NCBI GenBank assembly: GCA_051892815.1
Contig: JBJFGP010000251.1
Location: 1 to 7,177 of the forward strand
Origin: JAXFQS01 sp051892815
Lineage (GTDB): Bacteria; Verrucomicrobiota; Kiritimatiellia; RFP12; DVOR01
Length of the DNA stretch: 7,177 nt
Direction: 5' to 3'
Shown in pieces: positions 1-5,848 of the stretch. Every line of letters starts with the position of its first letter. The stretch's first letter is position 1. The translations under genes were made by a program, and so were the position numbers. The notes below the pieces were generated by a model that was given only the letters and a program-made list of their open reading frames with translations, was not told where the DNA came from and did not search any database.

Positions 1-2346
1 TGCACCTGCGGCGTCATCGAAGAGGATGAAGGCTTCGGTATCGTCAAGACCGCCGAACCCCTCGGCGTTATTGCCGCCGTCATCCCCACCACCAACCCCA
101 CCTCAACCGCCATCTTCAAGTCCCTGCTCGCCCTCAAGACCCGCAACGGCATCGTCTTTAGCCCCCACCCGCGCGCCAAGAAAAGCACCATCGCCGCCGC
201 CAAAATCGTACTCGACGCCGCCGTCGCAGCCGGCGCCCCCGAGAATATCATCGGCTGGATTGAAGAGCCTTCCGTGCTCCTGAGCCAGCACCTCATGTGC
301 CACCCCGACATCAGCCTCATCCTGGCTACCGGCGGCCCCGGAATGGTTAAAGCAGCCTACTCCAGCGGTACCCCAGCCGTCGGCGTCGGCGCAGGCAACA
401 CCCCCGTCATTATGGACGAAACCTGCGACATCCAAATGGCCGTCAGCTCCGTCCTCCAGTCGAAAACCTTCGACAACGGTATGATTTGCGCCTCCGAACA
501 GTCGGTCACCGTCGTCGAGAGCATCTACAACGCCGTCAAAGCCGAATTCACCCTCCGCGGTGCCCGTATCCTGACCCCCAAAGAGGCCGCCGCAGTTGGC
601 AAATTCATCCAGATTGACGGCAAACTCAACGCCAAGATCGTTGGTCAGAGCGCAGCCAAAATCGCCGAAATGGCCGGGGTCAAAGTCCCGCCAGACACCA
701 AGGTGCTCATTGCCGAAACCGAAGGCGTCGGACTCGACCACCCCTTCAGCCGTGAAAAGCTCTCCCCCGTGCTCGCCCTGTACCGCGTTCCGGACTTCGA
801 CGCCGCACTGCTCAATGCCGAAGCCCTGTTGAACTACGGCGGTCTCGGGCACACCTCCGTGCTCTACACCGACCCGAACAACCAGGACCGGATTGCCAAG
901 TTCGGACATGTCATGCATACCGCCCGCACGCTCGTCAATATGCCGGCCTCGCAGGGCGCCATCGGCGATGTCTTCAACTTCAAGCTTGACCCCTCCCTGA
1001 CCCTTGGATGCGGCAGCTGGGGCGGCAACTCCATCTCGCAGAACGTCGCGCCCAAACACCTCCTCAACATCAAGACCATTGCCAAGCGGAGAGAGAATAT
1101 GCTGTGGTTCCGCGTCCCCGAGAAGATCTACTTCAAGTACGGCTGCCTGCGCGAGGCGCTGCGCGAACTTCAGGATGAAGGCCGCCGCCGCGCTTTCGTG
1201 GTCACCGACCGGTTCCTCTACGAGAGTGGAATGCTCAACGGCGCACTTTCGCAGCTTGAAGAAGCCGGGATTACCTTCGAGGTCTTTGCCGACGTCGCCC
1301 CGGATCCGACGCTTGGCTGCGCCCGTGCGGGTACTGCCCGGATGAACAGTTTCAAGCCCGACACCATCATTGCGGTCGGTGGTGGATCGCCGATGGACGC
1401 GGCCAAGATCATGTGGCTCATGTACGAGCATCCAGAGGTCCATTTCGAGGACATCGCGATGCGCTTCATGGACATCCGCAAGCGCGTCTACAAGTTCCCA
1501 AAACTCGGCACCAAGGCGACACTTGTGGCTGTCCCAACTACTTCGGGAACGGGCTCCGAGGTGACGCCTTTTGCGGTCATCACGGACGAGGCGACCGGGG
1601 TCAAGTATCCGCTTGCGGACTACGAGTTGACGCCCGATATGGCAATCATCGACACGCAACTGACGATGAATATGCCCAAGAAGCTGACGGCGTGGTCGGG
1701 TATCGACGCGCTGGTGCATGCGCTTGAGGCGCGTGTCTCGATTATGGCTTCGGAGTACACCAACGGCTTGGCCCGAGAGGCGGCGCGTCTGGTCTTCAAA
1801 TATCTCCCGGCGGCCTATGAGAACGGGCCCAAGGACGAGCGTGCCCGTGAGAAGGTCCACCACGCATCGACGATTGCTGGCATGGCCTTTGCGAACGCCT
1901 TCTTGGGGGTTTGCCATTCGATGGCTCACAAGTTGGGCGCGGCGTTCCATGTCCCGCACGGGCTGGCCAATGCGCTGCTCATCAATGAGGTCATCCGGTT
2001 CAACGCGACGGCAAAGCCGACCAAGCAGGGCACCTTCTCGCAGTACAAGTACCCCGAGGCGATCGAGCGTTACGCGAGCCTTTCGGACTTCCTCAAGTTG
2101 GGCGGCAAGGAGGGCGACAACATGGACAAGGTCGAGAAACTGATCGCGGCCGTCCAGAAGCTCAAGGATCGCCTGGATATTCCGAAGACCATCAAGGATG
2201 CGGGCGTTCCCGAGGCCGAGTTCCTCGCCGAACTTGACAAGATGTCGGAGATGGCCTTCGACGATCAGTGCACCGGCGCCAACCCGCGCTATCCGCTGAT
2301 CTCCGAGATCAAGGCCATGTACCTGCGCGCCTACTACGGCAAGTAA
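1..2346 (+). CDS. adhE: Bifunctional acetaldehyde-CoA / alcohol dehydrogenase AdhE, 5'-truncated by window edge
   Basis: This gene reduces acetyl-CoA to acetaldehyde and then to ethanol, using two NADH, in the fermenting cytoplasm. Frame 1 is open from base 1 to the TAA at 2344-2346 and gives 781 residues. By recalled alignment to E. coli AdhE, window residue 1 is about residue 84, so the full protein would be ~864 aa. The N-terminal aldehyde dehydrogenase half carries the catalytic cysteine in NGMICASEQ (window C163, equivalent to E. coli C246). A linker around ENMLWFRVPEKIYF (from ~residue 366) leads into the iron-dependent alcohol dehydrogenase half. That half has GGGSPMDAAK (nucleotide binding) and all four metal ligands: D569 and H573 in IDALVHALEA, H639 in VCHSMAH, and H653 in VPHG. 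It ends at AYYGK, without the charged tail of E. coli AdhE. No frameshift or lost catalytic residue is seen. The next gene lies 64 nt downstream, beyond a terminator. Codons shift from C-ending near the 5' end to G-richer toward the 3' end. The identification is very secure; the upstream start and promoter are outside the window. Confidence 0.98.
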   Translation, partial: CTCGVIEEDEGFGIVKTAEPLGVIAAVIPTTNPTSTAIFKSLLALKTRNGIVFSPHPRAKKSTIAAAKIVLDAAVAAGAPENIIGWIEEPSVLLSQHLMCHPDISLILATGGPGMVKAAYSSGTPAVGVGAGNTPVIMDETCDIQMAVSSVLQSKTFDNGMICASEQSVTVVESIYNAVKAEFTLRGARILTPKEAAAVGKFIQIDGKLNAKIVGQSAAKIAEMAGVKVPPDTKVLIAETEGVGLDHPFSREKLSPVLALYRVPDFDAALLNAEALLNYGGLGHTSVLYTDPNNQDRIAKFGHVMHTARTLVNMPASQGAIGDVFNFKLDPSLTLGCGSWGGNSISQNVAPKHLLNIKTIAKRRENMLWFRVPEKIYFKYGCLREALRELQDEGRRRAFVVTDRFLYESGMLNGALSQLEEAGITFEVFADVAPDPTLGCARAGTARMNSFKPDTIIAVGGGSPMDAAKIMWLMYEHPEVHFEDIAMRFMDIRKRVYKFPKLGTKATLVAVPTTSGTGSEVTPFAVITDEATGVKYPLADYELTPDMAIIDTQLTMNMPKKLTAWSGIDALVHALEARVSIMASEYTNGLAREAARLVFKYLPAAYENGPKDERAREKVHHASTIAGMAFANAFLGVCHSMAHKLGAAFHVPHGLANALLINEVIRFNATAKPTKQGTFSQYKYPEAIERYASLSDFLKLGGKEGDNMDKVEKLIAAVQKLKDRLDIPKTIKDAGVPEAEFLAELDKMSEMAFDDQCTGANPRYPLISEIKAMYLRAYYGK

Positions 2347-2360
2347 TTCCACCCCGCTGC

Positions 2361-2410
2361 GCGGCGGTTGCCCGAGGTTTCGGCCTCTGCAGCGACCGCC
2401 GCTTTTTCTT
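2361..2410 (+). terminator. Intrinsic terminator after adhE, abutting the next start codon
   Basis: GCGGCGGT (2361-2368) pairs perfectly with ACCGCCGC (2395-2402). The helix can extend through a T-G wobble and two more pairs, and an inner GAGG/CCTC stem (2374-2377/2384-2387) caps it. TTTTTCTT (2403-2410) follows directly, the classic Rho-independent layout. It begins 14 nt after the adhE stop. Its T-run ends on the base just before the ATG of the ferredoxin gene, so it could also act as an attenuator for that gene. Confidence 0.85.
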
Positions 2411-2680
2411 ATGCACAAACCTACCATCCGCATTTGTCTGGGAAGTTCCTGTTTCGCGCGCGGAAACGGGCGGAATGTCGAGATCATCGAGCAGTTTCTC
2501 AAGGAGCACGGGCTCAAGGACGAGGTCGACCTGAACATGTCGGGCTGTCTCTGCACCGGGCGTTGCCAGGACGGACCGATTGTCGAGATTGACGGCATTG
2601 TCTACGACCATGTCTCGGGCGGGGCAATCAACGGGCTGCTTGAGAAGACCTTCGCCGCACATACGAACCCCGGAGCCTGA
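2411..2680 (+). CDS. Small thioredoxin-like [2Fe-2S] ferredoxin (NuoE/HydC-type fold)
   Basis: This is an 89-residue cytoplasmic iron-sulfur protein of the thioredoxin-like [2Fe-2S] ferredoxin family, related to NuoE and to the HydC subunit of bifurcating hydrogenases. The family cysteine pattern is visible: C9-x4-C14 in ICLGSSCFARGN and C48-x3-C52 in CTGRCQDGP, with an extra C46 two residues before the second pair. No signal peptide or membrane segment is present. It is much shorter than full NuoE (~160 aa) because it lacks the N-terminal helical part, as single-domain members do. It precedes the sensory hydrogenase by 26 nt, so it probably shuttles electrons to or from that protein or helps set its redox state; this is inference. 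ATG 2411 is chosen because the family's conserved block begins within the first ten residues. There is no Shine-Dalgarno sequence before it, only the T-run of a terminator. Confidence 0.88.
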   Translation: MHKPTIRICLGSSCFARGNGRNVEIIEQFLKEHGLKDEVDLNMSGCLCTGRCQDGPIVEIDGIVYDHVSGGAINGLLEKTFAAHTNPGA

Positions 2681-2695
2681 TTCCTACCTTCCAAG

Positions 2696-2700
2696 GGAGG
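2696..2700 (+). promoter_or_regulatory. Strong Shine-Dalgarno site for the sensory hydrogenase gene
   Basis: GGAGG sits six nucleotides before ATG 2707, in the 26-nt gap after the ferredoxin stop. It is the best ribosome binding site in the window and fixes the hydrogenase start. It contrasts with the missing site of the ferredoxin gene just upstream, suggesting that the two proteins are made in different amounts from one message. Confidence 0.85.
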
Positions 2701-2706
2701 CAAAAG

Positions 2707-4425
2707 ATGAACAGGGAATACCCCATTTACACCGTACCAAACGAGTGCCAAGATTGCTACAAATGCGTCCGGCACTGTCCCTGCAAAGCCATCCGCATCG
2801 TCAACGCCCGCGCCGCCGTCATCCCCGAACTCTGCGTCAGCTGCGGTCTTTGCGTCAAAGTCTGCCCCGCCCACGCCAAGAAGGTCCGCTCAGACCTCGA
2901 CCGCGCCAAATTCCTTCTGGCCAACGACGGTCGGAAAGTCTACGCCTCCATCGCCCCAAGTTATCTGAGCTACTTCAAAGGCATCCGCCTCGGCCAACTC
3001 GCCACAGCCCTCAAACAACTCGGTTTCGCGGGCGTCAGCGAGACCGCCATCGGTGCCCAACTCGTCAGTTCCGCAACCGGAGAGTTCCTCAAAAAAGCCG
3101 ATTCCGGCGCCTACATTTCCAGCGCCTGCCCTGGCGTCGTCGGCTACATCGGCAAATACCTCCCCGAATGGGCCCCCTTCGTCACCCCCGTCGCATCCCC
3201 CGTCATCGCCCACGCCCGGCACCTGCGCAAAGTATACGGCGACAACATCTGCGTCATCTTCATCGGCCCCTGCGCCGCCAAAAAACTTGAATCCGACCAG
3301 TTGCGCACCGACCTCCAGGTCGCCATCACCTTTGCCGCCCTCGAACAATGGCTCGCTGAAAAGAACATCGACCTGTCCACCTTATCGGACTCCGAAATCG
3401 TACCCTCCCCCGCCGAGGAAGGCCGCGCCTACGCCCTCGAAGGCGGCATGAACGACACCCTCCGCGAACCAAACTCTGGCATCCGCTATGTCGCCGTCTC
3501 AGGCCTGGCGGAAGTCGGCAGAATGCTCCGCGGCATCAGCCAAAAGGATGTCCAGGCAACCGGCGCGAAACTCTTCATCGAAGCCCTTGCCTGCCCCGGC
3601 GGATGCGTCAACGGACCAGTCATGCCAAAGCGTTCCGCCACCGCCGACATACTCCTCGAAACCCTCGCGTCTGGCACCGAACAAACCAGCCTCAAACGCC
3701 CCGTCGACATTGCCATGGGCGTACGATTCACCCCCCACAAGCCCCAACTCCAGCCCATCCCCGAAGACGCCATCACCGCGGCATTGGCAGAAGTCGGCAA
3801 GTTCACCCTCTCGGATGAACTCAACTGCGGCGGATGCGGCTACAACACCTGCCGCAGCTTCGCAAAAGCCATGGTCGCGGGCAAAGCCGAGCCCTCCATG
3901 TGCGTCTCCTGGCTGCGGAAAATCGCCCGAAAGACCAACATTGCATTGATTAAATACATTCCCGCAGGCGTCGTTCTCGCGAACGAAAAACTGGAGGTCG
4001 TCGAATGCAACCGGCACTTTGCGGAGTTGTGCGGAGAAGCCGCTCTCGAAGCCTTCGATTCGTGCGGGAATCTGACCGGTGCCAGCCTCGGAACTTTCCT
4101 TGAAGATACCGCTCTTTTCGAGGAAGTCCTCTCCACCGGCGGGGAAATCGTCCGCCCGAATCAGGTGGTAGGAGACAAGATTCTCAATATCAGCGTCTTT
4201 TGCGTCACGCCGGGACGAACGGTGGGGGCGGTCGTGCAGGATGTGACCAGCAATGAACTCCACCGCGAGCAAATCGCCGAGAAGGCAAGGGAGGTAATCC
4301 GCAAGAATGTTCTGACCGTGCAGTCGGTCGCCAGGGCGCTCGGCGAGCATATGGCTGAGACGGAGATTCTGCTCAACGAGGTGGCGGGGGCCTATTCGCA
4401 GACGGGTGAGAAGAATGGACGATAG
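2707..4425 (+). CDS. hydS: Sensory-type [FeFe]-hydrogenase (group C, HydS-like) with Fe4S4 and PAS domains
   Basis: A 572-residue soluble protein, probably an H2 or redox sensor. Domains in order: two [4Fe-4S] ferredoxin motifs (C14, C17, C20, C24 and C43, C46, C49, C53); an H-cluster domain (~65-345); an extra Fe4S4 domain with C374-x2-C377-x4-C382-x16-C399; a PAS domain (~412-515, starting near IKYIPAGVVLANE); and a C-terminal helix that may form a coiled coil. The H-cluster ligands are kept: C141 in SSACP, C189 in IGPCAAKKLE, and C296 and C300 in EALACPGGC. The usual TSCCP proton-relay cysteine is A140. The pocket methionines of catalytic enzymes (MPCxxK and ExMxC) are G187 and L294. The protein lacks the N-terminal [2Fe-2S] region of large HydA enzymes. 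Domain order and substitutions match the sensory group C hydrogenases, and the overlapping phosphatase gene fits subgroup C3. H2 sensing is inferred. Residual catalytic activity cannot be excluded, and H-cluster maturases (HydE, HydF, HydG) must be encoded elsewhere. Confidence 0.93.
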   Translation: MNREYPIYTVPNECQDCYKCVRHCPCKAIRIVNARAAVIPELCVSCGLCVKVCPAHAKKVRSDLDRAKFLLANDGRKVYASIAPSYLSYFKGIRLGQLATALKQLGFAGVSETAIGAQLVSSATGEFLKKADSGAYISSACPGVVGYIGKYLPEWAPFVTPVASPVIAHARHLRKVYGDNICVIFIGPCAAKKLESDQLRTDLQVAITFAALEQWLAEKNIDLSTLSDSEIVPSPAEEGRAYALEGGMNDTLREPNSGIRYVAVSGLAEVGRMLRGISQKDVQATGAKLFIEALACPGGCVNGPVMPKRSATADILLETLASGTEQTSLKRPVDIAMGVRFTPHKPQLQPIPEDAITAALAEVGKFTLSDELNCGGCGYNTCRSFAKAMVAGKAEPSMCVSWLRKIARKTNIALIKYIPAGVVLANEKLEVVECNRHFAELCGEAALEAFDSCGNLTGASLGTFLEDTALFEEVLSTGGEIVRPNQVVGDKILNISVFCVTPGRTVGAVVQDVTSNELHREQIAEKAREVIRKNVLTVQSVARALGEHMAETEILLNEVAGAYSQTGEKNGR

Positions 4426-5632
4426 GCCGAACTTCACCAGCTTGGCGAGCAAGCCGTTTGTCGAGTTGGAGGTCTGCCAGTTGACGAAAGACGGGCAGGC
4501 CGCCTGCGGGGATGATTTCCAGTGGTCTCGTTCGGACGGGGGGAATCGGCACATTGCCGTGTTGTCGGACGGTTTGGGGAGCGGAATCAAGGCGAATCTG
4601 CTGGCGAACATGACCACGACGATGGCGCTGAGGTTCATCCGGTCAAATATGGATTTGCTGACTTCCGCCGAGACGATTATGGACTCTTTGCCGGTCTGCG
4701 ATGTGCGGCATATCAGCTATGCAACCTTCTCGATTGCGGACTTGCTGGTTTCGACGGGGCGGATGAAGATGATTGAGATGGGAAACCCCGGGTACATCCA
4801 GTTGCGAGGCACGGAGGAGATTCCGCCATTCTCGACGCGTACGCTAGCGTCTAGCCGCTGGCCGGACCGGGAGATGACCATTTCGGAGTTGAAGATGTTG
4901 CCGGGGGACCGTCTGATTTTCTGTTCGGACGGGGTGACGCAGGCGGGCATGGGCGAGGTTGGGTGCAAGTTTGGCTGGCGGCGGTCGGGTGTATTGGAGT
5001 ATGCGCAGGGGTTGGTTCGGGAGTGTCCGTCGATATCGGCGAAGGAGTTGGCGCGGGCGATTGTCTACCAGACTCTTTCGTTCACGCCTGGGCGTCGTTG
5101 CCTGGATGACACGAGTTGCGTGGTTCTCTATCTGCGCAAGCCGCGGATGATGCGAATTTTGACGGGGCCGCCATTCCACAAGGAGGATGACTCGCGTTTC
5201 GCGGCGTTGGCGCGCCCGAGCGACGGAACGACGATTGTGGTCTGCGGGGGGACGACGGCGAACATTATCCAGCGTGAACTCAAGACGCAGGTGGACATTG
5301 ATATGCGGCTGGTGACCTCGGCCGGCGGATTGCCGCCTCCGGGGAAGATGCGTGGCGTGGGGTTGGCCACGGAGGGGATTCTGACGCTGACGGAGACGGT
5401 CAAGCGGTTGGAGCAGCACCAACTTGACGGGGCTCCGGCGGCGGTTATGGAGATTCTCGCGGCCCTGGAGGAGAGCGACATCATTGAGTTCGTAGTCGGG
5501 ACAAAGGTCAATGAGGCGCACCAGGATCCTTCATTGCCGGTCGATTTGGAGATTCGGCGTAATATCATCCGCCGATTCCAGTCGGTGCTTGAGCGCGACT
5601 ACCGCAAACAGGTGCTCATCCAATATCTCTAG
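4415..5632 (+). CDS. SpoIIE/PP2C-type serine phosphatase with unassigned C-terminal domain, hydrogenase-linked
   Basis: A 405-residue soluble protein. Residues ~1-240 form a PPM/SpoIIE phosphatase domain that would dephosphorylate Ser or Thr on a partner protein. The metal-binding acidic motifs are present: GDDF (D33, D34), LSDGLGSG (D52), CSDGV (D172) and the terminal DD of LDDTSCV (D231, D232). Residues ~245-405 form a second domain with CGGTTANI (277-284) and ATEGILTLTE (from ~318). A similar extension is recalled in phosphatases next to sensory hydrogenases, but I know no assigned function. ATG 4415 is preferred because GGTGAG lies four nucleotides upstream. A GTG at 4406 would add three residues. 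The start overlaps the hydrogenase gene by 11 nt, so the two are probably translationally coupled. No kinase, anti-sigma or STAS gene is in the window, so the target is unknown. Codon use is strikingly G-rich (Leu TTG, Gly GGG) compared with the start of the hydrogenase gene. Confidence 0.88.
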   Translation: MDDRPNFTSLASKPFVELEVCQLTKDGQAACGDDFQWSRSDGGNRHIAVLSDGLGSGIKANLLANMTTTMALRFIRSNMDLLTSAETIMDSLPVCDVRHISYATFSIADLLVSTGRMKMIEMGNPGYIQLRGTEEIPPFSTRTLASSRWPDREMTISELKMLPGDRLIFCSDGVTQAGMGEVGCKFGWRRSGVLEYAQGLVRECPSISAKELARAIVYQTLSFTPGRRCLDDTSCVVLYLRKPRMMRILTGPPFHKEDDSRFAALARPSDGTTIVVCGGTTANIIQRELKTQVDIDMRLVTSAGGLPPPGKMRGVGLATEGILTLTETVKRLEQHQLDGAPAAVMEILAALEESDIIEFVVGTKVNEAHQDPSLPVDLEIRRNIIRRFQSVLERDYRKQVLIQYL

Positions 5633-5688
5633 CCCCAAGGCGCTTTGGCGTCCGCGAAGCGTGCCGCTTCACGGGCAAGGGGCGGTGC

Positions 5689-5790
5689 GAAACCTTGGTT
5701 CCTCTCGCTGTGGAAGGTTGGCACCTTTAGGGCACACGAGTAGAAACCTTTGGACCCGGTTGGTGGCTACCTACCGCCCCCGAAGGTTGG
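5689..5790. repeat. Interleaved short repeats GAAACCTT and GAAGGTTGG
   Basis: GAAACCTT occurs at 5689-5696 and 5743-5750, each followed by GG or TGG. GAAGGTTGG occurs at 5713-5721 and 5782-5790. The two motifs alternate, and their cores AACCTT and AAGGTT are reverse complements, so each copy can pair with either neighbour. This could be a decayed tandem repeat or a folded RNA. With only two copies of each motif, chance is possible. Confidence 0.4.
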
Positions 5791-5828
5791 TATCCGTCGG
5801 GGGCTCAAACGGTTTCTCGAACCCCCGA
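5776..5828. repeat. Three-arm alternating hairpin, possible transcription end
   Basis: GCCCCCGA (5776-5783) pairs over 8 bp with TCGGGGGC (5797-5804) across a 13-nt loop. The middle arm TCGGGGG (5797-5803) can instead pair over 7 bp with CCCCCGA (5822-5828) across an 18-nt loop. The two hairpins exclude each other. The element lies 21-73 nt beyond the minus-strand nucleotidyltransferase stop, where a terminator is expected, but no T-run follows on either strand. Confidence 0.55.
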
Positions 5829-5848
5829 GCCTGAGGTGCCGTGGGGAA

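Larger units (their letters stand above)
5633..5848. other. Convergent intergenic region with dense dyad symmetry, no gene seen
   Basis: These 216 bases lie between the 3' ends of the phosphatase gene (plus) and the nucleotidyltransferase gene (minus). No convincing coding region or tRNA is present. The region is rich in perfect short inverted repeats: GAAGCG/CGCTTC (5656-5661/5665-5670) with a 3-nt loop, AAGGT/ACCTT (5714-5718/5723-5727) with a 4-nt loop, CCAAGG/CCTTGG (5635-5640/5693-5698), and GCCCCCGA/TCGGGGGC (5776-5783/5797-5804). None is followed by a clear T-run on either strand. It probably ends transcription from both sides, but it could hold a structured RNA. Confidence 0.5.

Noticed and set aside
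2580..3290. 236-codon plus-strand frame overlapping the ferredoxin and hydS
   Set aside because: Its product is a low-complexity Arg/Pro/His-rich sequence typical of out-of-frame translation of GC-rich genes, and it overlaps two well-supported genes.
4406..4414. GTG 4406 as start of the phosphatase
   Set aside because: ATG 4415 has a GGTGAG four nucleotides upstream, and the GTG lies inside that site; only three residues are at stake.
3499..4638. 379-codon open frame on the minus strand opposite hydS
   Set aside because: It is codon-aligned with hydS and is open because hydS rarely uses TTA, CTA and TCA codons there. hydS has clear domain motifs and a strong ribosome binding site; the antisense product has none.
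4844..5521. 225-codon minus-strand frame opposite the phosphatase gene
   Set aside because: It is an Arg-rich shadow of the phosphatase gene with no recognisable motif and no ribosome binding site that I could see.
5511..5834. 107-codon plus-strand frame running from the phosphatase 3' end into the intergenic region
   Set aside because: It starts out of frame inside the phosphatase gene, its product is Ser/Arg-rich without a known motif, and the intergenic part is dominated by inverted repeats.
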